Shown here one piece after another: positions 45,397 to 57,428 of a stretch of DNA of 64,000 bases. The notes under the pieces were generated by a model. The model was not told the origin of the DNA, made no database searches, and saw only the letters and a program-made list of their open reading frames with translations. The stretch's first letter is position 1, and each line of letters begins with the position of its first letter. The stretch comes from Mytilinidion resinicola (taxonomy: Eukaryota; Ascomycota; Dothideomycetes; Mytilinidiales; Mytilinidiaceae), in NCBI RefSeq assembly GCF_010093595.1, contig NW_022985438.1, positions 416,250-480,249 of the forward strand, read 5' to 3'. Position numbers and translations under genes: made by a program.

Positions 45397-46918
45397 TCAG
45401 AGTTTCATGTCTCTTCTTCCCTCGAATACGCTTTCCCGAATTCTCTTCTCAGTCAGAAGGAAACTTTTCGGGAACCAGTCGATCTCATCCGGAGCACCTC
45501 CGGATAAAAGGTGTGTTAGGGCATCCGCCGACTTGAAGCACAGAACCATCCCTACGAATACATGCATCAGCAGAGCTATGATAAGCAGCACAGAGGAAAA
45601 CTGATCACGTACCATGCCCATTGAACCCAGCACTCAACCACAACCCCTTCTTTCCAGGCATTTCCCCAACGAACGGAACGCCGTCCGTGGTCGCACCCAT
45701 AATGCCTGTCCACTCCTGCACAATTCTCTCCTTCCCACCCTCCCCTTGCTCGCCCCAGTTCCTCTCCCCAAAAAACCCTTTTGCCGTCTCTTTTAAATAT
45801 CTCGACGTCTCCGGATTTAAGATACTATCATCACACGTCCCAAACTCACTCGCGCCATCATTAGGTAACCTCCCTAGCCCCCCTCCAATTACGATATGTT
45901 GGCCTTCTGGCGTCGTAGGGACGGGGCGCGGTATCATATACTCGTACCCATTCCTATAAATAAACGAGTACGTCGTCGGCAACAACGTTGGTAACCTCGC
46001 CTTCGGACCAGGTCGCTGCGCAGTGATCTGACCGCGCAATGGAACAATTCTCCCCTGCATCTCTGGCAGGAGATTCGCTGTATACCCATTCGTCGTAACA
46101 ACCACATTCTTCGCCCTGACAGCGCCACGCGCAGTGCGGATCTCCCACGTGAACCCATCTTTCGCGTCCGGAACGGGTTTGATGTCCGAAGCAGGCGTAT
46201 GCGTGAACAATCCCATTCCTTTCTCAACACACAACCCCAGCACCCCCGTCACGAACTTATACGCGCTCAGCCTGCCCGCGAGGTACGACAGCGCGCCGAC
46301 AACCTCTTCTTTCCCCTTCACGGCCTCACTCTCATTCTCGCCCGCGACGTAGAACTTCTCCATCGCCTCTTCCTTACTCCAGATCTTGTAGGCGCCTACA
46401 CCGCCCTCCTCCCGCTCTTCGGGCCTGACGTCCGCCTCGATCATCTTCACAGCCACGACGGCCTGCTTGAAGGTCGCGGGGTCGTAGATGATATCCACGG
46501 TCTCACAGAGCGCGTTTTCGCAGTCGATACCTTGCTCTTTCGCGAATGCGTGGGTCGCGAGGATGTTGGCGTGCTCGAGCCTTGCGATGCGGAGTGCTTC
46601 GGCTTTGCCTAGTTCGGAAGCATGTGTGGCGTAGGTGCGGTAGGAGGCGGCTTTTGTGTGGCCGCCGTTGCGGCCGGAGGCGCCGCCACAAGCTGTGCGG
46701 GCTTCGAGCATGAGGGTTGATTGGGATGGGTGCGCAGAGAGGAGGTTCCAAGCTACCATGGCGCCGCTGATGCCGCTGCCGATTATGACTGTGTCTATGG
46801 TCTCTGGAAGGGTCTTCGCGCTGAGATGATTTGCAAGTGGGGAGAGGGGAGTGTGCCAGTACGAGGCTGTGGGGTTGGGATGAGGCGGGGAGACGGGGAT
46901 GCGGGCGCGGGCTTCCAT
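45397..46918 (-). CDS. FAD-dependent oxidoreductase, DAO family
   Basis: Exons 45613-46918 and 45397-45551 give 486 aa. The intron 45552-45612 (GTACGT...CGTAG) joins FNGHG to MVLCFKSADAL, restoring the conserved GHGM C-terminal flavin motif. The N-terminal dinucleotide motif IIGSGISGAMVAWNLL and GGASGRNGGH are typical of the D-amino-acid-oxidase superfamily (glycine oxidase, sarcosine oxidase and gamma-glutamylputrescine-oxidase-like). Such enzymes oxidise an amine or amino acid and pass electrons to oxygen, making peroxide. The start at 46918 is the first ATG of the frame. No clear peroxisomal signal (ends ...RRDMKL). The substrate is unknown. Confidence 0.92.
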
Positions 46919-48155
46919 GGTGTAGGCTGGACAGGAGGGAGAGGTTTTGAGTGTGAGGATAGAAGTGGCTTGTGATTGATCTTTCTGAGTATGTGAAAGT
47001 CGAAGTTTGAAGGAAGCGACACCAGGAAAACGAATCAAGAGTAGCAGTCAAGGAAAAGCAAACCAGGAAAGCTCTAGACACTTGATACTTGAGGTAGGTA
47101 CCTTTCTAGATTCTTTCGTTGAGGGCAAGTCGTTTATATAGCCGCCGTATGTGTTGACGTTCGTGGTCCACTAAGACGTAGAACTAGATAAGAAGCGCCG
47201 GCTGTACCTCCCTTGTATGGATACCGTCCCGCTGTCATACGAAACAGCGCTGAAGAGCTGCATATAGGGCCATTTTGTAATGTTTAGCAGTTTACTGTCT
47301 CCAGTATGAATAGTCGTGACCTTCCTAGAAAGGCAAGAAATGTAGTTGGGCAATGATGATCCTTGCTCTCTCTCAAGCATCGCTTCCGATGTTACCTACG
47401 AACTTTCCCTCGACTCCAGTGGCAATATATAAATTGAACTCAAAGTTGTGACCTCGGTTTGGCAAGTATCAAAAGATATCAACCATGGAGAATCCGTACG
47501 AAGTATAAGCAGTTCTCCTGCTGAAAGATTCATTGATCACGTGCCAATAGTAAGGAAAGTCACGTGAAGGAATCAATATTGACTATGTCTGATGTCTGCT
47601 GCCACTGAATAAGTACATGAATTATGTTTGCAAGTATATCGTAGCCTACTAAAAACAACATTGAATCGTACCTTGTCTACAGGTAGCATCACAAATTGGT
47701 GCTGTAGGTATGAAGCAGACAACATAACAATCTCAACTCCTGGAGAGCAACCCAACGATGGAAAAGACCAGGCAGATTTCAGGATTATGACCAGTATTAG
47801 GCTTCAATATGTTAAGTATATGGCCCAGGCAACGAGGTGTACATGACTTCGATCTGTGCTGTGCAGAAAGAGGCTTGGGTGTCAGCCTCGTTTTCAATTC
47901 CGGTTTAGGAATAGCGGGAAACGCCGGAAAGCAAGCCGCAGCTCCTCCCGACTCGTCATGCCCTGATGTCCATTAACCATCATCCGCACCCACAGCAGCT
48001 CCTCCGCATCTCTATCCACGCGACCTCCGCCCCCCGTGCCAGCACCATAAGACGTCTATCTTCTCGTCACCCCTTTAGGCCGTCTTCCTCCTCCTTAGTC
48101 TCCTTCACCCGCGGCCCCATCTTCCGTCTCGGAGCTTATCCCCATATCCGCAACC
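46919..48155. promoter_or_regulatory. Divergent promoter region, flavoenzyme and Atg27
   Basis: About 1.2 kb between divergent start codons. It holds two CACGTG sites (47538-47543 and 47561-47566), the first directly followed by CCAAT. No gene is supported. Confidence 0.45.
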
Positions 48156-49401
48156 ATGCGGCTTCACACATCGTCTTCGTCCACCTCCTCCTCGACACCC
48201 CCATCGCATCTCTCATTAGCCTCTCTATCAGCGCTCTTTCTGGCACTACCAGCTCTTGTGTCGGCGAGTCTCGACTGCCACGACGTCGGGGCTAAGGGGA
48301 AGCACTTCGACCTCTCCCCACTAGGCGGCCCTCACCAAGTACACTGGAGGAGGGAATTAACGGAAGCGCCGGGACTCTTCTTCAACACTACGTTCACGAT
48401 CGATATCTGCAATAAGCTCAAATGGACCAAGGGCGGAAATAAGGACGAGGAATGTCCGCACGGGACACGGAGTGAGTCGTTCCACATGCTTCGAAATAAA
48501 TCCCGTCATTGGTATGATTCGGCGGTTCCTGATGCCTGATATCAGGCCCTAAAAGACCGTTCGGTGGATGCTTGCCAATGTGAAGTTCAGAGTTACAACG
48601 CTAATACATCCGTGCAATAGTATGCGGTGTCGAACGACGAGAAGTCTCGGCCAACGCGACAGAATTTGTGCGAGCTATCCCTATCGCTGGCGACTACAAG
48701 TTGCAAAACGGCCGAGACATCAATGCTCAGTGGACACTACTCCGTGACTCAAAGTCCAACCACGACACAAACATGGAGGGCCTGCGAGGCGAGTTACATG
48801 GAGGGAAATATCCCTTCGCCGGCAAGAAGGGGATCGATCAGCAAGCCATTGTTGAATTCATCTGCGACAACGACAGGACAGGTCTCGAAGGCGATGAAAC
48901 GGATGATTCGGATAAAGAGGAGGACGACGAGGATAAGGTCAGGCGGAATGATGACGAGGACGGGGACAGCAAGAAGGGCCGCAGTCTGCAGTTCTGGAAG
49001 TATGAGGAAGAAGAACAGGACAAGGGGAAGAAAGTCGGAGTTCTTCGACTGCAGTGGCGGACCAAGTACGCGTGCGAGGATGCTAAAGCAGAGCCCGGAT
49101 CATCTAGCGGCTGGGGTTTCTTTACCTGGTTTATCATCATGTGAGTACTTCTCCACCCCGGGCCGCCCAGGAGATGGAAGCGAGCCGTGCTAATCGCCCC
49201 CACAGTCTTTTCCTCGTCATAGCCTCCTACCTCATCTTTGGCTCTTGGCTCAACTACAACCGCTATGGCGCGCGCGGATGGGACCTCCTACCCCACGGCG
49301 ACACCATCCGAGACGTCCCCTACATTCTCAAAGACTGGGCCCGGCGAGTCGCAAACACACTCCAGGGCCCGGGTAGCCGCGGAGGCTACAGCGCCGTGTG
49401 A
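48156..49401 (+). CDS. ATG27: Autophagy-related protein 27
   Basis: Exons 48156-48471, 48621-49140 and 49206-49401 give 343 aa. A signal peptide (about 1-37) precedes SLDCHDVGAKGKHFDLSPLG, the start of the mannose-6-phosphate-receptor-homology lumenal domain, with paired cysteines (for example ICNKLKW, FICDND, YACEDA). A Lys/Glu/Asp-rich insert (about 210-250) is longer than in yeast. One membrane helix (about 265-285) spans the third intron, and the short cytosolic tail ends YSAV, the tyrosine sorting motif known for Atg27. The protein cycles between Golgi, endosome, vacuole and Atg9 vesicles and supports Atg9 traffic in autophagy. Confidence 0.95.
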
Positions 49402-49957
49402 TCACCATCTCCTTCCACCTTTGCATTTCGTACTTGGCGTTGGGTAGGTTAGGTAGGCTTCCAAATTCGACCTGTGTCATAAATACATATCCGTGTTCAT
49501 ATCTTGCAAGCGTTTAGAAGTGGGCTTCGTTCATCCACAATATGTCACGTGGGCATAACTATAAAGTCTCCGTTTTCTTCCCCGAGGTGTTGAAAGTTCT
49601 ATTCTAGTGCTGAAGTTGTTGCGCTTTGCCGTTGTTGCTGTTGTACATCTATCGTTATACATGCTCTTCATCGAAAACCCTCCCGTCTGTCAGAAATCAA
49701 ATGCCAAAAGAACAAGGAAAAAAGAAAGAAAAGAAAAAAAAAGCATCCACACCAAACCCTTGTCAAGCAGGAAAAAAAAAGCTCTAGTATACCTTTCCCA
49801 TCCATCCCGTCCCGGTTCCCAGTCTTGCATGCAAAAGAAACTCCTGAAAATGCCCGGTTCATGCCAATCGCTATGCTTGTCGGACCTATGAAAACGGTCT
49901 CTATCTCTCGCGTTTCCCTTTTTTCCTTAGGTCGTCATGTCACGTGCCTTGTCTTCG
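49402..49957. other. Intergenic, convergent 3' region
   Basis: About 555 bp with an A-rich tract at 49715-49785. A CACGTG site is at about 49938. No gene is seen. Confidence 0.5.
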
Positions 49958-50542
49958 CTACTTGCCCTTTCCGCCACCGCTGGAGCTCCCGCCGCTGCCT
50001 CTGACGGTTGTGCCGTCGGGCATGCGGAAGGGGAATGGGGCGTACGGGAGGTGATATGCGGGATTGCCGCCGGACTGCGTGGTGCTGCCCGTCGGGCCTG
50101 AGGTGCCGGTGTTTCCGGGAGATGAAGAGCTGGAAGAAGACATGCTTGCTGGGTTTAAGGTTTGCGTTTCCTGAGTTACGGGGTTGGCTCCTGATGTCGA
50201 TGTGGGGGTGCTGGCGCCGGTCGAAGTGGTAGTCGAGCTTGAGGCTGTGGCTGATGATGGCGCGGAGGCGAAAGGCCCTTCGGTCGGTGGCTGGAGAAGA
50301 GTTGGGTTGCGGGCTGTAGGCGGCTCTGGCTGAGAGCTGGGGATGCTCGTGGGCTGGCTAGGGTCTTGAGGCTCGCTGGTGGCTGGTGATGCTGGCTCTG
50401 GCGTGTGAGTTGATCCGAGGACGACTACTGGGGTAGTGCTGGTTTGTTGGGTATGCGTTTGCTCGTTCGGATCGCTGGTGGTGTTTGAACTGTCTTGATG
50501 GCTAGGTGTGGATGCTTTGTTGGAAGGTTCGTTATCGCTCAT
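49958..50542 (-). CDS. Ser/Thr/Pro-rich low-complexity protein, hypothetical
   Basis: A single-exon frame of 194 aa starting MSDNEPSNKASTPSHQDSSN. Nearly the whole protein is Ser, Thr, Pro, Gly and Gln, with only YHLPYAPFPFRMPDGTTVRG near the C-terminus looking conserved. That segment resembles short motifs at the end of other fungal disordered proteins. No signal peptide or membrane segment. The absence of a competing frame, the long open length and the ordered C-terminal motif argue for a real gene, but its expression and role are unknown. Confidence 0.6.
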   Translation of the reverse strand: MSDNEPSNKASTPSHQDSSNTTSDPNEQTHTQQTSTTPVVVLGSTHTPEPASPATSEPQDPSQPTSIPSSQPEPPTARNPTLLQPPTEGPFASAPSSATASSSTTTSTGASTPTSTSGANPVTQETQTLNPASMSSSSSSSPGNTGTSGPTGSTTQSGGNPAYHLPYAPFPFRMPDGTTVRGSGGSSSGGGKGK

Positions 50543-53500
50543 GAAAGGTAAAAAGTGTCGTCGAATGCTAACGTCCTCAGCGAAATAGATACTCTGGTGC
50601 AGCTATCAAAAGCCGATATGGTGCTTGTCGAATATCCGAATCGAAGAGAATGTTAAGGTGATGAGGTTGGGAAATACGGTGAGTTCCTTTCTCTCTCTCG
50701 GATGGCTGGATGTCGGGTAGTGGGGCTGGTGTTTTGCTGGTGCTGATTGCTGATGTTCGAGGATAAGGTACCCGACACCGCGTCTCCCGTCCCGTCTTAT
50801 ATACCGCTCCGACGCTCGCCCACCCCCATCCCCAGCGACCCAGCTTCTCGGCGACCCGCTACCCGGCTCACGTCGCTGCACGACGCACGCGTGGACGCAC
50901 GGTTTCCGTCCCGCTGCCACGCGACAGACGAACCCAACCGCAAGGCTCCTGGGTCCGTTTCGTGTGTGTGTGCCTAGGCGTATACTATTTTCTCCCCAAC
51001 GTTCCCAGACTTAGAAAAGCGGGAGCCTTAAAAAAGAAGAGCTATCAAGACCCGAAAGCGTTTGCTCGTAACAGGAAAAAATAATGAAAGAAAAAAAAAA
51101 AAACCGTGCCCTCCCCCGCCGTAGGTTGCCCAACTAACGGCGCCTTGAAGCGGTTTCCCGGAAGCTCGTGGAGAGCGAAATGCTAAACGGGGGTTGGCTT
51201 GCTGCACGTTTCTGGCGCCGCCGAGAATAGTAGAGCAGGAAGCAGGAATGGGGGATGGGTGCGAGACGGGCTCAGAATATCTGGCGAAAGGATGGGGACA
51301 GTAAGCAGGATGAGAGGGACGTAATCGACTGCCAGCGCCAGCGCGGGCACCGTGCGGCGTGACGAGAGAGGAAGGCTTCTGGAAGGGTGGTGCGGGTTGC
51401 TGGGGGGTTGCAGTAGCGTTGAAGAATGGAGGGACGCTAGAAGATGCACGGAAGGGCGCTAGAAGGCGCGTGGAAGGGCGGGAGAAGGAGTGGGTGCGTG
51501 AATGGGGGCTGAGATCGGTTTGGTATCACAAGGGGACTGTGCGGCGACGACGGTTGGGTTGGTGGGTTGGTGGTTCTAAGAGTGGGTACCATGGGTGTGT
51601 CAAGACGCTAAAAGAGGGCTAGAGCTGCACGAGTAGATGTCAGTTGCGGCAGGTGGGTGGGTTGCTGGTGCAGGACTGGTCAGGTGGGTGGACGCGGTGC
51701 GGTGTGGCCCGACTGACCTACGTCAAAGCTAAGAGGAGGGGTGTGGTGAGGGTTGAGGACGAGGAGTGGCTGCTGTGGCCTGGTAGGACGGCTGCAGATG
51801 CGAGGCGAAACCGATGCTCGTGGATCCCGGCTCTGGCTGGGGCAACGGGAACGCCGTTTCTGTCAGATTCGCGTAACCTGGCGCCCGGGACTCGGATGGG
51901 GGACGTGGTGGTGTGGAGGCCTGGCTGCTGGCCCCGAACGAGGTCGCCGACACGGGGAGTAGGCAGGCCGAACCGGCGGCCGCTGATGTCTGTGGAGGGT
52001 GGGCGCCGTATGCCGGTGAGAGGATGCGAGGGAGTGTAGTGGTGGCTAGAGGAACCGAGGGGGCGGATGGTGCGTCGCCGATCTGGAGACAAGGACACCG
52101 TGGGTGACTGCAGGTAGGTTGTCAGATGCTTATAGGAGCCGCATGGATGCTGTGTAATGGACGGCTTTCTTGGCCAGGGAAGTGGCCGGGCAAGAGGTGG
52201 ACACGAATATGTATTTGATGGGGATGGGATGGGGCGTTCTGATATGTATGTATGTAGGTCACGGAGGCGACGTGGGGGATGGGCTCGGGTGAGAGCGAAC
52301 GGCGAGCAAGCTGAAGGAAATTGTCATGTCTCAAGCTCTGGGTAGGTGGTAATAGGCATGGGATGGGTTCTCGTATAGCAGCTAGTTACATGTGAGGGCA
52401 GCATTAGGGGATTTGCGGGAAGGGCTATGATGGGGGAAGGAGATGACAGTTCTCTGAGCAAGCAGTGAGCACACTGCAATGATTGTTCGCGACAGCGGCT
52501 TGATGGGAGTCTGGAGCTCGTTAGCGAGGGCTCAAGAAGCGAACGAGTCGTGCGGAGGGGTGATTGAAGATATATTTGGCATGCTTTGAATTGGAATTTA
52601 GCGGCAGCAACGCCTTCAGGGAAGCTAGTGTACTTCGTAGTTCGAGGGAGCGACGGGGTGATCCGATACGAAGTGTCTCTTCTGCCCTTGGCCTTGCTCC
52701 GGCGTCGTTACTAGCTACAACGTTTACCAAGACAGGGAAGGTTCTAGCGGGCGGTAGAATCAATCGTCATCCCGACATATCTAAGCGTCGGCAGTGTTAT
52801 ACTAGAACTACCAGGAACTGTCATCTTCAGCAACAAGCGGGCGTTGGCCTTCGGCGCGCTTCTCTCTGCTCGACAATCGACGTCGTTCGAAAGGTGCACG
52901 ATTGCCCCCCCGCGCACAGACGGCCCCGATTAGTGTGCGCTAGCGTCCCCGATCTCTATTTTTAAGCGCTTCGGCTGGCACGTTGCCCATTCCGCCGGTT
53001 TACTCAGCACTCACCAGATTCACCACCATAATTGCCCACCCTAAATTAACGACTGCTTGTGTGATAGGCTGCCGGTGGGCGTGTGAGGTCATGAGAGCCC
53101 GGACACGGCTCCCCATTGTGGAGGGGACCGTTGTGTGCCCGTTATCGAGGGCGCGCGCGCGGACACGGGAGTTAAACTTGGGACATGGGCGTTCTTTTTC
53201 CTGGGGTTGGCTGCCGGAGCATTATTCCTGGGACTTTGTAAGCGGACGAGCAGCGATGGGATTGGTGGGGAGAGGATGAATTCAATAGATTAGTTGGTGC
53301 GTGCTTTTGCGAGCCCGCTTATGGTCGACCTCGTCCTCTCATCTTGTGGGTATACAAGTATGCCAGCCCTGCTAGCCGGTTAGCGAGGGCGAGGGAGTGC
53401 TAGGGCTGGGATACCCGTCGGTGGTGCGAGCGAGACATGTGATGATGAGGCTGACACCCGGCTTTCAGCCTCAAGAGAGTGGCGGGTTGGGGCCGAAATA

Positions 53501-54770
53501 GCTTCTCGAAGACTGCTGCTTTGGGACATGGGCTGATGTGAGACAGGAGCTGTTCATTGGAGGAGATAGCGTCTGTATACATGCATGTACGTATGTGGGT
53601 ATGTCTGTATACGTGGGCACGCATGTGGTCAGATCTCTGTTATCCAAATGGGAAATGCTCGCTCGAGAGCAGCTGGCTGCGGCAACGCTGTGAATCAGTT
53701 CCCCCACGTGGCATTTTGTTCGGAAAACAAAAGCCAAGCCAGCGCTGGCACACTGGCAACAACTCGAGCTGAATTCCAAAAATCGAGATCGAATGCCGAC
53801 CTCCCGACGTCGAATTCCAATTCTGGTATGACCCGGAAGTCTCTGGAGTATCTTGCCGTGGTGGGGGCTGTGCATTAGCGATTACAAAATCAAGCACAAA
53901 TGCGCATAATTAGCCTCCCTGGACCGTCTGCATGATGCTAAAAACTCAAACAATCCAAATCGAACTTCGAAATGCTGACAAAGTCTAATGGCCGAGTAAA
54001 ATGCTGCGAAAGAAGCCAGCGGTCAAAGAGAGCGATCGGCAAAAAAAGGCTTCGCTTCCCTTCCCCTCTCTCACGTAGTCGTTGTAGTTATTCTTGGCTT
54101 TGTGAACGCGTTTTGATGCACGCCGCCCGATATGGATTCGCGAGGTTCTAATCTGATCGAGAAATATGTCTGTGCGTACGTGGTTGCGATGTCATCACCG
54201 TCGTGGCTTACTTGGTGATGGAAAGTCTCAGGTAGACCCCTCGTGCTGCTCTTCGCGGGCGATGGACACGTCGCACAGTCAGATAATCAACGGCCACATT
54301 CCGCGCGGCCCTTTCCGCAGTCCCCTCACCACGTCACTTATACCTCCAGCCACAACCTGCATCCAGCCCGGCTATCTCGGTAGAGTCGCTAAGGCCGTAG
54401 CCATCGCTTGTTACGCGGCCCGTCTCCCGCTTACTCACAACCAGGCTTGGCTTATATATACTATAGTCACTGAGTACAGAGCCATTATGTGAAGCTTTGA
54501 AACGACTATCTACACTCTTTCCTACCCCATTAAGAAGTCTTGGTTATATTTATATCGCACTTAAAAGGAAGCAAATGGCACGAGTCAAGAGCCGCTCTAG
54601 TCCGAGAATCGGCTACGTCGAACTATCCGATCGGCGTTTTTGTTTGTTGCTGAAGACGTACGCCCCACCACCTGCGATTCCCAAAGTGCCCAAGGCCACG
54701 AAAGAAAAAAGTGCCCAAACCTCAAGTGCTTCGTGTTTCGGTTTCTTCCGTAGACGCAAAGACAGCAAAG
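50543..54770. other. Long gene-poor region
   Basis: About 4.2 kb between divergent genes. Many short overlapping frames exist on both strands, but none shows a domain, regular codon use or plausible splicing. The part at 51200-52350 is G-rich on the plus strand with loose GGTGGGT-type repeats; 53580-53640 has TGTA/CATG-rich simple sequence. It may hold long upstream regulatory DNA or a non-coding RNA; neither can be shown from the sequence. Confidence 0.5.
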
Positions 54771-55904
54771 ATGGCTGAGCAGAATATCGCCGCACTCCTC
54801 CCTGCCCCGTCTACTCCGCTTTCGTTGACCGCAGTACCGACTCCTGCTCCTGAGAAGGGCGAGGTGCTGATCAAAAACTACTGCATCGCCATCCAGCCGC
54901 TCGATGCCAAGATCCTCCACGCCGGCTACACCGGCGCTGGGAACTTGCAATCATTCCCTGCGGTTCTTGGAACTAGTCTTGCCGGCGTGGTTGAGGCTGT
55001 CGGCGAAGGCGTAGAGGGATTCAAAGCAGGTGACCGAGTAGTAGCGGACACCGGAGCGTATTCAGGGGTCCCAGAGAAGAACCTCCGACAGGGATGCTGG
55101 CAGAAGTATGTGATTGCGGGTGCGAAGTCAGTGGCGAAGGTACGTGAAGCTTCACGAGTCCTAGATCGGAAGTGTACTGATGGCGATATAGATCGGTGAT
55201 GCGTCGTTCGAGCAGGCGGTGTTGGTAGACTTCCCGCTGCAGACTGCTGTTGCGGCGTTGCACAACTTCCTCGGGATGGGGAAGCCAGGAACGGGCTCTG
55301 CGGATGAGAAGGTGTTGATTTGGGGCGCTGGTGGTGCGGTAGGGTCATATGCGGTTCAATACGCTAAGAGTGTGAGTGAAATCTTTCGCCACCCTGAGGC
55401 CTCTCAATGGCCACTGATCCCATTCAGGTCGGCCACACAGTCATTGTCACGGCCTCTGCCCGTGATACTGACCGTCAGAAGTCTCTCGGCGCCTCCGCAG
55501 TCCTGGACTACAAAAGCCCAGACATCGTGGAGCAACTCCGCCCACACGGGCCATTCAGGTATCTCTTTACAGGGAGCGGAGACCCAGCCTCCCAGAAAGC
55601 TCTCGCCGCGCTCCTCCAACCTGCTGGCGGATCTTTTGCATCCGTTCTTGGTGGGGATGTTGAGTTGCCCGAGAACGTAACCCGCGTTTACTTACCATTC
55701 TCGCAAGTGAGTCAAAAGGAAGAGCATGCGGTGTTTAGAGACTGGTGGTATGGGGACTATCTGCCAAAGGTATTGACGGAGGGACTAGTGCAGCCTGTCA
55801 AGTTTGAGAAGAGGGAGGGTGGGCTGGGAGCATTGTGGGGAGCAACCAAGGAAGTTTTTGAAGGGAAGATTAGGGGTAAAGTGGTTTTGAATCCGCAGGA
55901 CTGA
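54771..55904 (+). CDS. Medium-chain dehydrogenase/reductase (enoyl-reductase-like)
   Basis: Exons 54771-55139, 55192-55371 and 55428-55904, both introns in phase 0, give 341 aa. The GroES-like N-terminal domain contains LGTSLAGVVEAVGEGVEGFK, and the Rossmann motif WGAGGAVGSYAVQYAKS spans the second intron. The structural- and catalytic-zinc cysteines of alcohol dehydrogenases are missing, which fits zinc-independent quinone oxidoreductases and trans-acting enoyl reductases (LovC-like). It would reduce an activated C=C with NADPH. It is convergent with the flavin reductase next door (160 bp between stops). The start at 54771 is the first ATG before the conserved beta strand. Confidence 0.92.
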
Positions 55905-56063
55905 GCTTGGATATTTCAGAAGCGAGACACAAATGGGTATTGTGAAATCTACAATACGGCTCCACGCTTCTAGGTAACTTCTATTTGATCTTATGCTTGA
56001 ACTTGTCAATCGTCCGCCTCGAAATTTCGTGCGTGAGGGTCGAGCCTTCGGAATTGAAGCCGA

Positions 56064-57428
56064 TCAGAAAGTGACTCTCATAAACTGACTTGGCCACCAA
56101 ACATCCACGCCCAACTGCCACGCAACCTTCAACACCCACTCTGATTCCCTCATGAACTGCCTAGCGACGAAAATAACATCGGCCAGGGGCTGTTTGCCGT
56201 CCTTGGCATCGGTCGCCTCCTTTGCGGCCTCAGCTTCCTCGCGGATACTGTTCTCGAGCTGGGCGACGGCGCCGTTCTGCTCGACGATGCGTTTCGCCTG
56301 CTCCGCTTCCGTGATCATGCCAACAGCGCCGATGAGAAGCTTCAAATTATCGGCATGCACGGCTTTCCTGATACGGTCGGCTATCTCGACCTGGTAGTTC
56401 TTGGCGTTAAAACCGTCGATACGTTGGTCGGGATGGTTGCCGCCGCTGCTGACGTCCAATAAGTCGACGCCCAGAGCAGGGAGCTGTTTGGCCACCTTGA
56501 TCGTCGATTCAACCACCCAAGATCCTAGTTTCTTGCCTAAATCGGTGTCTTCCAAATATTCGGTTGATGAAATGCGAACAAAGAGCGGCGTGCTCGCCGG
56601 AATGACGTTCCGGATAGCTTTGATCACTTCAAAAAGAAGTCTTGTCCTATTCTCGAAACTACCGCCGTATTCATCCGTTCGTCGGTTAGAGATTGGCGAC
56701 AGGAACTGGTGTATAAGGTATCCATGTGCAGCATGAATCTCAATCACGTCAACTCCAGCCTTCACACTCCTCTCTGCTGCCGTTGCAAAAGCCTGCACAA
56801 CCTCCCTAACCTCTTGGGTCGTCAAGGCCTTGGGAGGCCAGAATCTGTTCTGCTCGCTATCGTAAATCCCATCCCAGACTTGATCTAGTCCGCCGGAAGG
56901 GCCTTTCACGTCGTCCGGCCAACCGCCAATATCTTTGTCGGCACGCTTGGATCTTGGGCCGTCGACTGTCGCTAGCCAAGGTGCGGCGGTACTACTCTTG
57001 CGGCCAGCGTGCGCCAGTTGTATGCCTACGAGAGCACCTTGGGACTTGACAAAGTCGGCAACTCGCTTCAAGCCGGCGATCTGCGCATCATCCCACAGGC
57101 CGGGACAATTTGGTGAAATCCGCCCGTTGGGCTGGACAGCTGTGGCTTCAACGAAAACTAGAGCCGCTCCTTTGATGGCATAATGGCCCAGTGTCGCAAC
57201 ATGCCAGTCCGTTAGAGCACCAATTTTAGGTCCAGATGGCGCTGCAGAGTACTGGCACATCGGTGAGACGACGAAGCGGTTGCGGAGAGTCGCGTTGCGA
57301 ATTTGGAGGGGTGTGAATAGCGTGGGCGTTTTCGATGAGAGCTCCTTTGGAGTGCCGGGTGAGTGTACATGTTGGGGGGTGAAATAGGGTATGCCCGGTA
57401 CCGGGGTGTTGAGATTGGTTGGAGCCAT
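56064..57428 (-). CDS. NADH:flavin oxidoreductase, old yellow enzyme (YqjM-like)
   Basis: A single exon of 454 aa with ATG at 57428. The FMN-barrel motifs SPMCQYSA (with the redox-tuning Cys of the YqjM class), QLAHAGRKSS, EIHAAHGYLIHQFLSP and RTDEYGGSFENR are complete, so class III (thermophilic-like) ene-reductase chemistry is expected: NADPH-dependent reduction of activated alkenes. A ~45-residue insert, Glu/Ala/Lys-rich, lies before the last strand (about 385-420). No targeting signal. Its neighbour is also a C=C reductase of a different fold; a functional link is possible but unproven. Confidence 0.95.
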   Translation of the reverse strand: MAPTNLNTPVPGIPYFTPQHVHSPGTPKELSSKTPTLFTPLQIRNATLRNRFVVSPMCQYSAAPSGPKIGALTDWHVATLGHYAIKGAALVFVEATAVQPNGRISPNCPGLWDDAQIAGLKRVADFVKSQGALVGIQLAHAGRKSSTAAPWLATVDGPRSKRADKDIGGWPDDVKGPSGGLDQVWDGIYDSEQNRFWPPKALTTQEVREVVQAFATAAERSVKAGVDVIEIHAAHGYLIHQFLSPISNRRTDEYGGSFENRTRLLFEVIKAIRNVIPASTPLFVRISSTEYLEDTDLGKKLGSWVVESTIKVAKQLPALGVDLLDVSSGGNHPDQRIDGFNAKNYQVEIADRIRKAVHADNLKLLIGAVGMITEAEQAKRIVEQNGAVAQLENSIREEAEAAKEATDAKDGKQPLADVIFVARQFMRESEWVLKVAWQLGVDVWWPSQFMRVTF

